Positions 1-8,157 of a DNA stretch of 33,912 bases are shown here, in pieces. Under the pieces are notes generated by a model. The model was not told where the DNA came from, searched no databases, and saw nothing but the letters and a program-made list of their open reading frames with translations. The number at the start of each line of letters is the position of its first letter. The stretch's first letter is position 1. Source of the stretch: an uncultured Bacteroidales bacterium (GTDB lineage Bacteria; Bacteroidota; Bacteroidia; Bacteroidales; UBA932); NCBI GenBank assembly GCA_904501835.1, contig CAJGBW010000011.1, positions 1 to 33,912 on the forward strand, written 5' to 3'. The position numbers were made by a program, and so were the translations under genes.

Positions 1-414
1 AGAGGTGGTCGTGGTATCCTCGAGAACATCATCCCTTCATCTACCGGTGCTGCTAAGGCTGTAGGTAAAGTTCTTCCTGTTCTCAACGGCAAACTTACTG
101 GTATGGCTTTCCGCGTACCTACTTCAGACGTTTCTGTTGTTGACCTTACTGTAGTTCTTGAGAAAGAGGCTACCATGGCAGAAATCAACGCTGCTATGAA
201 AGAGGCTGCTAACGGCGAGCTCAAAGGTATCCTTGGCTACACTGAGGATGCAGTTGTTTCAACTGACTTCCGTGGCTGCTCTAACACCTCTATCTACGAC
301 GCAAAAGCTGGTATCAGCCTCGACAGCAACTTCGCTAAAGTTGTTTCTTGGTATGACAACGAGTGGGGTTACTCCAACAAAGTTTGCGAAATGGCAAGAG
401 TTATCATGAAATAA
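1..414 (+). CDS. gap: Glyceraldehyde-3-phosphate dehydrogenase, C-terminal part (5' truncated by window edge)
   Basis: Reading frame 1 is open from base 1 to the TAA at 412-414, giving the last 137 residues. The sequence is the conserved catalytic-domain end of GAPDH: the segment ENIIPSSTGAAKAVGKVLP, then GKLTGMAFRVP, and near the end SWYDNEWGYSNKV. The enzyme oxidises glyceraldehyde 3-phosphate to 1,3-bisphosphoglycerate in cytosolic glycolysis. The N-terminal NAD-binding domain and catalytic cysteine lie outside the window. Codon choice is strongly biased, as in the other highly expressed genes here (rpsA, tpiA). An internal ATG at 103 is not a real start, because the conserved family sequence continues upstream of it. 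A strong hairpin terminator follows directly. Confidence 0.97.
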   Translation, partial: RGGRGILENIIPSSTGAAKAVGKVLPVLNGKLTGMAFRVPTSDVSVVDLTVVLEKEATMAEINAAMKEAANGELKGILGYTEDAVVSTDFRGCSNTSIYDAKAGISLDSNFAKVVSWYDNEWGYSNKVCEMARVIMK

Positions 415-449
415 TTTTTGACGAAAGAATAAATTTATTTCAAATTGCT

Positions 450-457
450 TATATTTG
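450..457 (+). promoter_or_regulatory. Candidate -7 box for the GNAT-like gene, overlapping the gap terminator
   Basis: TATATTTG matches the Bacteroides -7 consensus TAnnTTTG and its last base is the first base of the terminator stem. No TTTG sits at the normal 19-21 bp spacing (the nearest TTTTTG ends at 420, 29 bp away), so the promoter call is tentative. Confidence 0.4.
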
Positions 458-490
458 TGTCGCGTTCATAAGAGCGCGACACTTTTATTT
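457..490 (+). terminator. Intrinsic terminator of gap
   Basis: Perfect 8-bp stem GTGTCGCG (457-464) / CGCGACAC (475-482) with a 10-nt loop, followed by a T-rich run from 483. It lies 43 bp after the gap stop codon. Confidence 0.85.
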
Positions 491-504
491 TTATAGTAAC
501 CGCC

Positions 505-1632
505 ATGATTACCATTGAAAGAATTTGCAATAGAGCTGGTTTGAAGCGTTTTGCGGAATTTCCCAACGAACTTTATAAAGGCAATCCCTACTACGTCCCG
601 ACTTTGGTTGTGAAGCAGATGCACGCGCTGGATAAAGACATCAATGCTTCCTTTGAGTTTTGTGATGCCGATTATTTCCTCGCGCTCAAAGATGGCAAAG
701 TGGTCGGTCGCGTAGCTGCCATTTATAATCCCCGCGCCATTGAAGCATGGCAGCGAAACAGCGTGCGTTTTGGCTGGATTGATTTTATTGATGATCCCGA
801 GGTGTCTTCTGCCTTGATTTCCACTGTCGCTGATTGGGGACGTGAACGCGGTTGTGATTTTATTGAAGGTCCGATGGGCTTTACCGATTTTGACCCCGAA
901 GGTATGTTGGTAGAGGGCTTTGACCAGCTGGGTACTGCGGCGACGATTTACAACCATCCTTATTATAAGGAGCATTTGGAGGCTTTGGGCTTTACCAAGC
1001 AAAGTGATTGGGTGGAATATAAGATAGAGTTGCCGGATGAACTCCCCGAGCGTTACGATCGCATGTCCAAACTCTTGATGGAAAAGCATCATTTGACTTC
1101 CCGTCATTATACGCGTCGCGAAATCAAGCGATTCAATGTCGGACACAAACTTTTCAATCTGATTAATAATACCTATTCCGAATTATACGGTTTCTCCCGT
1201 TTGTCAGAAGGACAAATCAAACAGTATGTGGATTATTATGTCAATCATACCAATTTGGATTTAGCCTCATTCATTGTGGATGATGTGGGCGAAATCGCAG
1301 GTTTTGGCTTGATGATTCCAAGTTTGAGCAAGGCTTTGCAGCAGTCCAAGGGCTATCTTCTGCCTCGTGGCTGGTGGCACATCCGTCGTGCTTTGAAGAG
1401 CAAAGACGTTGAGGTGGTGGATATGTTGATTATAGCCGTTCGCAAAGACTTGCAAAAACAAGGTCTCCCGGCTCTTATCGTCAGTGATTTGTTCCCGAAA
1501 CTGAAGAAAAAGGGATTCAAGATAGCGGAGTCCAATCCCGAGTGGGAGCATAATATAGATGTGCAGAATCTCTGGACTTACTTTACCCACGTCCAGCACA
1601 AAAGAAGACGTGTTTACGGCAAGTCTCTATAA
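505..1632 (+). CDS. GNAT-like (YghO-type) acyltransferase-fold protein
   Basis: A 375-residue cytosolic protein with no signal peptide. It resembles the YghO-type proteins with an N-acetyltransferase fold that are widespread in Bacteroidetes and annotated only as GNAT-domain proteins. The first half contains the segment EGPMGFTDFDPEGMLVEGF and YNHPYYKEHLEALGF. The second half has a beta-strand/loop/helix around residues 300-330 (VVDMLIIAVRKDLQKQGL) that resembles the acetyl-CoA pyrophosphate-binding region of GNAT enzymes. The substrate is unknown. It starts at an ATG 22 bp after the gap terminator and converges on the acyl-CoA ligase gene, the two stop codons overlapping by 6 bp (1627-1632). 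The shared acyl-CoA theme with that neighbour is suggestive but unproven. Confidence 0.8.
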   Translation: MITIERICNRAGLKRFAEFPNELYKGNPYYVPTLVVKQMHALDKDINASFEFCDADYFLALKDGKVVGRVAAIYNPRAIEAWQRNSVRFGWIDFIDDPEVSSALISTVADWGRERGCDFIEGPMGFTDFDPEGMLVEGFDQLGTAATIYNHPYYKEHLEALGFTKQSDWVEYKIELPDELPERYDRMSKLLMEKHHLTSRHYTRREIKRFNVGHKLFNLINNTYSELYGFSRLSEGQIKQYVDYYVNHTNLDLASFIVDDVGEIAGFGLMIPSLSKALQQSKGYLLPRGWWHIRRALKSKDVEVVDMLIIAVRKDLQKQGLPALIVSDLFPKLKKKGFKIAESNPEWEHNIDVQNLWTYFTHVQHKRRRVYGKSL

Positions 1633-3549
1633 AGAGCTGAGATTCATTGCATTGACAATATTCTTCCCTTCTACGGTGTAGGCGTAATTCATCTTTTCTT
1701 CATACGCTTTTTCAACCTTGCCTCTCACCACTTTGGAGGTGGTGTTCAGCATACCATTTTGCTCGGTGAAGCCTTCCGGCAGGATGCAGATGGCTGCGGG
1801 CAACCATTTTTGAGGAAACAATCCCTCTTCGGAGCGTCCTTTTCGGAACATATCAACTTCACTCTGTATCTTTTCGAGCATTTTGATTTTCGCCTCGTCA
1901 CCGTTGGGATCTAATTTGGGGTAGTGGGTTTTGACATAGTCAGTCAACGCCTTTTTCTCCGGTACAATCAATGCAATGGTGTAGGGCTTTTGGTTGTTGA
2001 ACATCAAAGCTGATTCGATATAAGGAGATTTTCCCACCAAGGTCTCTTCAATCAATTCGGGGGAGAATTTTTCTCCATCTTCACTGATGAGCAAGGATTT
2101 GAAGCGGCCCAGTACGTAAATGACGCCGGGGTCGCCGGGCCATTGGTATCCCATGTCGCCGGTATGCAGCCAACCTTCTTTATCAATGACTTTCTCGGTG
2201 GCGCTGGGATTTTTCCAATATCCTGCCATCACATTTTCGCCCTTGACAACGATTTCACCAATCTCTCCGACGGGCAGGCTGGCCCCTTCGCTGTCGCAGA
2301 TTTTTACTTCCATACAGTCCAGAATATGACCGCAAGAGCCTTGGATATTCTGTCGTGCGTTGTTGGTGGAGACAACCGGGGTGGCTTCGGACAAACCATA
2401 GCCTTGATAAACCGGGATACCCATCGCGCCAAAGAAGCGCTGCATGTCCACATCAAACATAGCGGCTCCTCCGATAAAATATTTCATGCGTCCTCCGAAT
2501 GCTTTGAGTCTCAATTTCTTAAAGAGAATGCGGTCGTGCAGGAAAAGGAAGGGACGCATCCAGCATTTGAGGAATCCACCGCGGTTGTACCAGTCCTTAT
2601 TATATAGGGCGGCAAATTGGAAGGCATAGTGGATAAACCAGCGTGCTGCGTCGCTTTTTTCTTTGAGGGATGCCTCAATGCTTTTTTTGAAATTCTTCAG
2701 CAGGGCGGGCACCACGAGCATGACGTGAGGTCTGATTTCTTTGATGGTGGCCGGGATGTTACGCAGCATCTCGCGAGGGGATTTTCCAAAAGGGACCGTC
2801 GCCAGGGACGCGCCTCGGGACATCACCAGATACATACCGGCAACGTGGGCGAAACAGTGATCCAAAGGCAAGATTATCAGCATGGTATCCGTGCTATCAA
2901 AGATGACGGAATTGCGAGTGCTGATGGTGTCAACCACATAATTGTTGTGGGTCAGCAGCACGCCTTTGGGGTCTGCGGTCGTACCGGAGGTGTAGCTGAT
3001 GGTCGCGTAGTCAGACGGAGTGATGCTGCTCCATCGCTCTTTCAAAGCGTCCGGCTTTTTGCTTAAATACATATCGCCCAATGCCGTCAGGTGTGATATC
3101 GGCATTTCATCCTCCTCCAAAGGAATATCATGGTCCATGACAATGATTTTCTTGATGTTGGGAATGCGATCTTTCAGGGGGCGTATTTTATGCAGCTGGT
3201 TTTTCGATACAATGATATAGCGGGATTCCGAGTGATTGATTTTAAAAATCAAATCTTCCGCTTCTTCAATTTTAAAAGAAATGGGGACATTCACGGCGCC
3301 TGCATAGAACATTCCCAATTCAGACAGAATCCATAAATTTCTTCCCTCGGAAAACATGACGATTTTGTCGCCTTTTTCAACTCCGATTGAAATGAGTCCG
3401 GCTCCGATTTTACGGGCTTCTTGTTGCGTTCTTTTATATGTTGTTTCTGTCCAGGTTCCGGAATTTTTCTCCTTTAGGAATACATTATCGGCATACTTAT
3501 CCACACATTGCTCGAAAAAGTCGATAATCGTAATTTTTTTGTTGTCCAT
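1627..3549 (-). CDS. AMP-forming long-chain acyl-CoA ligase
   Basis: A 640-residue member of the adenylate-forming (ANL) family, which activates a fatty acid with ATP and transfers it to CoA. The AMP-binding signature YTSGTTADPKG is at about residues 186-196. GYGLSEATP and GWLHTGDMG follow, and near the C-terminus GRFKSLLISEDGEKFSPE contains the position of the catalytic lysine. Full length for the long-chain FadD-type subfamily found in Bacteroidetes. There is no signal peptide; it is cytosolic or membrane-associated. The gene lies 5 bp downstream of the deoxynucleoside kinase gene and is probably co-transcribed with it. Chain-length specificity cannot be read from the sequence, so I give no symbol. 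Confidence 0.92.
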   Translation of the reverse strand: MDNKKITIIDFFEQCVDKYADNVFLKEKNSGTWTETTYKRTQQEARKIGAGLISIGVEKGDKIVMFSEGRNLWILSELGMFYAGAVNVPISFKIEEAEDLIFKINHSESRYIIVSKNQLHKIRPLKDRIPNIKKIIVMDHDIPLEEDEMPISHLTALGDMYLSKKPDALKERWSSITPSDYATISYTSGTTADPKGVLLTHNNYVVDTISTRNSVIFDSTDTMLIILPLDHCFAHVAGMYLVMSRGASLATVPFGKSPREMLRNIPATIKEIRPHVMLVVPALLKNFKKSIEASLKEKSDAARWFIHYAFQFAALYNKDWYNRGGFLKCWMRPFLFLHDRILFKKLRLKAFGGRMKYFIGGAAMFDVDMQRFFGAMGIPVYQGYGLSEATPVVSTNNARQNIQGSCGHILDCMEVKICDSEGASLPVGEIGEIVVKGENVMAGYWKNPSATEKVIDKEGWLHTGDMGYQWPGDPGVIYVLGRFKSLLISEDGEKFSPELIEETLVGKSPYIESALMFNNQKPYTIALIVPEKKALTDYVKTHYPKLDPNGDEAKIKMLEKIQSEVDMFRKGRSEEGLFPQKWLPAAICILPEGFTEQNGMLNTTSKVVRGKVEKAYEEKMNYAYTVEGKNIVNAMNLSSL

Positions 3550-3554
3550 AGTTG

Positions 3555-4163
3555 TTATCTGGTTTTAATATTTTCTTCTATCTGGGCGCATAAGCGGGCG
3601 AAATCCTCCGCTTTGTCTTCAAAACGGCATTCATCTACATCGATGACGAGAAGACGGTCGGGGTAGCTTTCAATCCATTCTTCATAACGCTGGTTGAGTC
3701 CTTTCAGATAGTCGATACGTATGTTTTTTTCAAATTCGCGTCCCCGTTTTTGAATCTGTGCAATCAGGTTGGGGATGGAGGAGCGGAGGTAAATGAGCAA
3801 ATCGGGCGCTTTTACCAGACTCATCATTTGGTCGAACAGTTCGCCGTAACATTCAAAATCTCGACTGCTCATCAGTCCCATTTCGTGCAGGTTGGGGGCG
3901 AAAATACGGGCGTCCTCAAAAATAGTGCGGTCCTGTACAATGAAATCGCTGCTTTGGGAAATATCCAATACATCCTTGAAACGCTTGTTGAGGAAGTAAA
4001 TCTGAATGTTGAAAGACCAACGTTCCATATCGTTATAGAAGTCGGTGAGGTAGGGGTTGTAATCCACAGATTCAAACTTGGGAACCCAGCCGTAATGAGC
4101 AGCCAGCATCTTTGTCAAGGTTGTTTTTCCACTACCTATGTTCCCCGCAATCGCAATGTGCAT
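3555..4163 (-). CDS. Deoxynucleoside kinase (deoxyadenosine/deoxyguanosine kinase family)
   Basis: A 202-residue kinase of the dNK family, which phosphorylates deoxynucleosides with ATP for nucleotide salvage in the cytosol. The P-loop GNIGSGKTT is at residues 7-15. The QDRTIFEDARIF segment at about 72-83 is the family's DR motif plus its following acidic residue, and an arginine-rich lid lies in the region QIQKRGREFEKNIR. Length fits the bacterial dAK/dGK subfamily. The ATG is 23 bp downstream of a perfect -7 box. The acyl-CoA ligase gene follows after 5 bp in the same operon. Which deoxynucleoside is preferred cannot be told from sequence alone. Confidence 0.9.
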   Translation of the reverse strand: MHIAIAGNIGSGKTTLTKMLAAHYGWVPKFESVDYNPYLTDFYNDMERWSFNIQIYFLNKRFKDVLDISQSSDFIVQDRTIFEDARIFAPNLHEMGLMSSRDFECYGELFDQMMSLVKAPDLLIYLRSSIPNLIAQIQKRGREFEKNIRIDYLKGLNQRYEEWIESYPDRLLVIDVDECRFEDKAEDFARLCAQIEENIKTR

Positions 4164-4186
4164 AATGGTCGCAATAAAAAATCATA

Positions 4187-4217
4187 CAAAAGTAGGAAAT
4201 GTTTTGTAATAAGCAAA
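4187..4217 (-). promoter_or_regulatory. Promoter of the deoxynucleoside kinase / acyl-CoA ligase operon
   Basis: On the minus strand: TTTG (4217 to 4214), 19 bp, then TACTTTTG (4194 to 4187). Both elements and the spacing match the Bacteroides consensus exactly. Confidence 0.8.
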
Positions 4218-4234
4218 ATAACGAAGTTAAGGTG

Positions 4235-4263
4235 TTGAAACTGAAAAATTTTTCTTATCTTTG
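4235..4263 (+). promoter_or_regulatory. Promoter of rpsA
   Basis: TTG at 4235-4237, 18 bp, then a perfect -7 box TATCTTTG at 4256-4263. Transcription would start near 4270, leaving a leader of about 70 nt before the rpsA ATG. The leader contains a small hairpin, CACTTG (4278-4283) / CAGGTG (4287-4292). The promoter is back to back with the minus-strand promoter at 4187-4217. Confidence 0.75.
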
Positions 4264-4341
4264 CGCGCTTTTAGCGTCACTTGTTGCAGGTGAGCAAAGC
4301 ACAGAGATAATGTTAAACCCACTAATTTATTTTGAAAAATT

Positions 4342-6183
4342 ATGGAAGAAATGAAAACAAATGTCGAGGAGGCTCCTGTAGTAGAGGCCACACCCGCAGT
4401 AGAAGAACCCGCGAAGGTGATTTCCAACAAATCAGTCGCTCCTGAGGAGTTTGATTGGGATGCCTTCGAGAACGAAGATGTCTATGGTGGCGACCGCAGC
4501 GCTGTAGAGGCACAGTACGCCCAGACTCTTTCTAACATCAATGCCGGCGAAGTGGTAGAAGGTGTTGTTTCGGCTATCTCTAAAAGAGAGATTGTTGTGA
4601 ACATCGGCTACAAGAGCGAGGGTGTCATTATGGCTCCTGAGTTTCGTTACAACCCTGAGTTGGCCGTTGGTGACAAAGTAGAGGTGTTTGTAGAAAGCAC
4701 TGAGGACAAGAAAGGTCAGTTGATTCTTTCTCACAAGAAAGCCCGTCAGCTTCGTTCTTGGGATATGGTTAATGACGCATTCAACAAAGACGAAATCGTT
4801 AAAGGATACGTTAAGACCCGCACGAAAGGTGGTATGATCGTGGATGTATTTGGTATCGAGGCCTTCTTGCCTGGTAGCCAGATTGACGTGAAACCTATCC
4901 GCGACTACGACCAGTTTGTAGATACAACCATGGACTTCAAGATTGTTAAAATCAATCCTGAGTTCCACAATGTGGTTGTTTCACACAAAGCACTTATCGA
5001 GGCTGAACTCGAAGCTCAGAAGAGCGAAATCATCAGCAAATTGGATAAAGGTCAGGTTCTTGAGGGTACCGTTAAGAACATCACCAACTACGGCGTATTC
5101 GTTGACCTTGGTGGCGTAGACGGATTGATCCACATCACTGACTTGTCTTGGGGCCGCGTAAATCATCCTGAAGAAGTGGTTACTTTGGATGAGAAGATCA
5201 ACGTGGTTATCCTTAACTTCGACGAGACCAAAAAACGCATTGCTCTCGGCTTGAAACAGCTTACTCCTCACCCTTGGACCGCTCTCGATCCCGATTTGAA
5301 AGTAGGTGACAAAGTAAAAGGTAAAGTTGTTTTGATTGCTGACTACGGTGCATTCATCGAGATTGAGCCCGGCGTAGAAGGTTTGATCCACGTTTCAGAA
5401 ATGAGCTGGTCACCTCGTTTGCGCATTGCACAGGACTTCTTGAAAGTAGGTGATGAGGTTGAGGCTCAGGTTCTTACTCTCGATCGCGATGAGAAGAAGA
5501 TGTCTTTGGGTATCAAACAGTTGACTCCTAACCCTTGGGATTCTATCCGTGAGAAATACCCTGTAGGTGCCAAATATGAGGCTTTGGTTCGCAATGTAAC
5601 CAACTTCGGTGTATTTGCAGAGTTGGAAGAGGGTGTTGAGGGTCTTCTCCGTCCCGGCGACCTTTCTTGGAACAAACCTACCCATCCTTCAGAGCTTGTA
5701 AAAGTAGGTGAGAAGATTGAGGTTATCATTCTTGACATCGACGAGGCTAACCGCAAACTTTCTTTGGGTCACAAACAGCTTCTTCCTAACCCTTGGGATG
5801 AGATCGAGGCTAAATATACTGTAGGTGCACAGATTGAGGCTGTTATCGAGTCAATTGACGAGAAAGGCAATGCCAAAGTTCAGCTCGAAGGCATCGATGG
5901 TACTTGCTCAGCCAAAGACCTCGTGAAAGAAGATGGTACTACCGCAGCTGCCGGTGAGACCGTTGCTTTCAAAGTAGTAAGCTTGAAGAAACAGAACAAA
6001 GTGGTTGTTCTCTCACACGTGAAGACTTACGCTTCACCTGAGAAGAAAGCCGAGAAAGCTGCTTCTGAGTCTGCTGCAACCAACAAGGCTGTGAAGATGA
6101 TTAACTCCAATGTCGAGAAGACGACTCTTGGCGACATCGACGCACTTGCTGCATTGAAGGAGAAACTTGAGAAAGGTGAATAA
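4342..6183 (+). CDS. rpsA: 30S ribosomal protein S1
   Basis: A 613-residue protein made of tandem S1 (OB-fold) RNA-binding domains, which helps the 30S subunit bind mRNA. Six repeats can be traced at roughly residues 52-120, 139-205, 221-290, 308-378, 395-465 and 480-548. The third to fifth are the clearest, each with a core like NYGVFVDLGGVDGLIHITDLSW and ending in an LGLKQL/LGHKQL-type segment. An acidic, Glu/Ala-rich N-terminal extension precedes the first repeat and a Lys/Ala/Glu-rich tail follows the last; both are usual in Bacteroidetes S1. The start is the ATG at 4342 (a second Met is residue 4). Codon use is strongly biased, as expected for high expression. The end of the gene overlaps the start of rnz. 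Confidence 0.96.
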   Translation: MEEMKTNVEEAPVVEATPAVEEPAKVISNKSVAPEEFDWDAFENEDVYGGDRSAVEAQYAQTLSNINAGEVVEGVVSAISKREIVVNIGYKSEGVIMAPEFRYNPELAVGDKVEVFVESTEDKKGQLILSHKKARQLRSWDMVNDAFNKDEIVKGYVKTRTKGGMIVDVFGIEAFLPGSQIDVKPIRDYDQFVDTTMDFKIVKINPEFHNVVVSHKALIEAELEAQKSEIISKLDKGQVLEGTVKNITNYGVFVDLGGVDGLIHITDLSWGRVNHPEEVVTLDEKINVVILNFDETKKRIALGLKQLTPHPWTALDPDLKVGDKVKGKVVLIADYGAFIEIEPGVEGLIHVSEMSWSPRLRIAQDFLKVGDEVEAQVLTLDRDEKKMSLGIKQLTPNPWDSIREKYPVGAKYEALVRNVTNFGVFAELEEGVEGLLRPGDLSWNKPTHPSELVKVGEKIEVIILDIDEANRKLSLGHKQLLPNPWDEIEAKYTVGAQIEAVIESIDEKGNAKVQLEGIDGTCSAKDLVKEDGTTAAAGETVAFKVVSLKKQNKVVVLSHVKTYASPEKKAEKAASESAATNKAVKMINSNVEKTTLGDIDALAALKEKLEKGE

Positions 6184-7150
6184 TTTCGCTGTAACGGTCC
6201 TCGGCACGGCTTCGGCCTTGCCGATGGCCAATAAATATCCAAGCGCCCAGGTACTGTCCGTACAAGGGCGCTTGTTTTTGATTGATTGTGGGGAAGCTAC
6301 CCAGATGCAATTGCGTAAAGCAGGCGTGTCATTTTTGAAAATCGAAGCCATTTTCCTTTCTCATACTCACGGGGATCATGTCTTCGGCATTTTCGGACTC
6401 TTGTCCACGATGTCTATGCTCGGGCGCACCCAGGCATTGACGATTTATGCACCTTCTTCTTTTGCTCCCATGCTGGATTTTATCCGCACATATTACGGAG
6501 AGGGTGTGAATTTTTCCATTGATTTTGTGTCATTGGAGCATGAGGGAGTCAAAGTCATTTATGACAGCCCTTATATGAAGGTACAGGCGTTTCCTTTGCA
6601 ACATAGAGTTCCTTGTTATGGCTATTTGTTTTCCCAGCAGCAGCCGGGACTCAATGTGAAGAAGGATAAAATTGAAACTTACCATTTAAGTATATCTGAG
6701 ATTGCTGCCCTTAAGCGCGGAGAGGACCTTGTACGAAAGGCCGGTCCTTTGGTAGAGCCTTGTATGGAAAATGAGTATTGTCCTCAATCAGGGACGGATG
6801 AAGAGCTTTATCTGCCCAATGAGGAGTTTACTTATTATCCTTATGAGCCTCGCTCTTATGCTTATTGCAGTGATACCCGTTATTTTCCAGAGCTGGCCTC
6901 TTGGGTGAAAGGAGTGAACCTGCTCTATCACGAAGCGACCTATCCTGAAGAAATGGCTGAAAAGGCCCAGATGCGTTTCCATGCGACTGCTTCCCAGGCA
7001 GCACAATGTGCCAAGGAGGCCGGTGCAGAGCGTTTGATGATAGGTCATTTTTCTTCCAAATATCCCGACCATCAGATTTTTTTGTCACAGGCGCAGGCTG
7101 TTTTTCCTCATACAGTTCTTGCAAAAGAATTAGAAAGTTACGAAATTTGA
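6167..7150 (+). CDS. rnz: Ribonuclease Z (tRNA 3'-endonuclease)
   Basis: A metallo-beta-lactamase-fold endonuclease that removes 3' trailers from tRNA precursors. Numbering from a TTG start at 6167 (327 residues): the zinc motif SHTHGDH is at 65-71, HEATYPEEM is the aspartate/histidine-containing region further on, and MIGHFSSKY near the C-terminus supplies the last histidine. There is no ATG at the 5' end. The frame offers TTG at 6167 or GTG at 6176, both inside the rpsA coding region (which ends at 6183). An AAGGAG at 6157-6162 lies 4 nt before the TTG and 13 nt before the GTG, so the start is uncertain by three codons. Either way translation is probably coupled to S1 synthesis. Identification is secure; only the start is open. 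Confidence 0.93.
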   Translation: MRKVNNFAVTVLGTASALPMANKYPSAQVLSVQGRLFLIDCGEATQMQLRKAGVSFLKIEAIFLSHTHGDHVFGIFGLLSTMSMLGRTQALTIYAPSSFAPMLDFIRTYYGEGVNFSIDFVSLEHEGVKVIYDSPYMKVQAFPLQHRVPCYGYLFSQQQPGLNVKKDKIETYHLSISEIAALKRGEDLVRKAGPLVEPCMENEYCPQSGTDEELYLPNEEFTYYPYEPRSYAYCSDTRYFPELASWVKGVNLLYHEATYPEEMAEKAQMRFHATASQAAQCAKEAGAERLMIGHFSSKYPDHQIFLSQAQAVFPHTVLAKELESYEI

Positions 7151-7152
7151 AA

Positions 7153-8136
7153 ATGAAAAAGTTTTTCTTTCTCTTTTTGACACTTTGTCTGTCACTTTCT
7201 GCACAAAAGCCTCATGAGGCTTATATTCAACAGTTTTCCCAAACGGCCATTGAAGAAATGTACCGTAGCGGTATTCCGGCAAGTATTACCTTGGCGCAAG
7301 GCCTTTTGGAGTCCGATGCAGGGCGTTCCTATCTTTCTACCCAGGGTAACAATCACTTCGGTATCAAATGTCACCGGGATTGGAAAGGGGAAAGTGTCTT
7401 TTATGACGATGATAAAAAAGGAGAATGTTTCCGTAAATACAAACACGCCGAAGAGTCCTATCGTGACCATTCGGATTTTATCCGTTATCGCGACCGATAT
7501 AAATTCCTCTTTGATTATGATATCAAGGACTATCGCAGTTGGGCTGCGGGGCTTAAAAAGGCGGGTTATGCGACCGATCCTGCTTATGCCACCAAGTTGA
7601 TTCGCTTGATTGAGAATTATAACCTGATGCGTTTTGATTCTATGAAACCCGAGGGAAAATCTGCCGCCAAACTTCGCAAGGAGGATAAGCGCGAGGGAAA
7701 AGGAGAGGAATTGTCGATTCCTGAATCACCTTTGAAATTGGAGGAAGCGGAAATCATGAATGACGCCCAAGGTGAATTTACCTTCTCCTTACAACGTCCG
7801 ATTTATACCAAGAATCGTGTCCCTTTTGTCTATGCACAGGAGGGGGAAACGTATGAAAGCATAGCCGAGGATTTCAATTTATTCCGCGCTGAAATATATC
7901 GTTTCAATGATGTGAAGCCCGGCTTGCGTGAACCGCTTCCCGGCGAAGTGGTCTATGTCCAAGCCAAAAGGAAAGCAACGGCACGCGGCTTGGATAAGTA
8001 TGTCGTCAATTCACCCGATGAAAGTCTCTGGGCGATTTCACAGCGCTATGGTATTACCATGGCCAGTCTGATGAAACGCAATGGTCTCAACGAAAATTAT
8101 TTCCTGACAGAGGGAGATGTATTGAAACTCAGATAG
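7153..8136 (+). CDS. Secreted glucosaminidase-domain peptidoglycan hydrolase with LysM domains
   Basis: A 327-residue secreted protein. The chosen ATG at 7153 gives a textbook signal peptide (Lys-Lys, then a Phe/Leu-rich core, cleavage near residue 17). Residues 20-160 form a glucosaminidase / FlgJ-C-like domain; the probable catalytic Glu53 lies in QGLLESDAG, and NNHFGIKCH is also typical. The C-terminal part holds a degenerate LysM around 220-270 (YAQEGETYESIAEDFNLF) and a clear LysM at about 280-327 that ends the protein. It should cleave glycan strands between GlcNAc and MurNAc in the periplasm, anchored by the LysM modules. It starts 2 bp after the rnz stop and is followed 21 bp later by mltG, a second lytic enzyme. 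Flagellar function is unlikely, as no flagellar genes are nearby. Confidence 0.9.
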   Translation: MKKFFFLFLTLCLSLSAQKPHEAYIQQFSQTAIEEMYRSGIPASITLAQGLLESDAGRSYLSTQGNNHFGIKCHRDWKGESVFYDDDKKGECFRKYKHAEESYRDHSDFIRYRDRYKFLFDYDIKDYRSWAAGLKKAGYATDPAYATKLIRLIENYNLMRFDSMKPEGKSAAKLRKEDKREGKGEELSIPESPLKLEEAEIMNDAQGEFTFSLQRPIYTKNRVPFVYAQEGETYESIAEDFNLFRAEIYRFNDVKPGLREPLPGEVVYVQAKRKATARGLDKYVVNSPDESLWAISQRYGITMASLMKRNGLNENYFLTEGDVLKLR

Positions 8137-8157
8137 AGACGCTAAAAACAACTTACT

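Noticed and set aside
466..1146. 226-codon antisense frame opposite the GNAT-like gene
   Set aside because: No start context or family match; the plus-strand frame has recognisable conserved segments.
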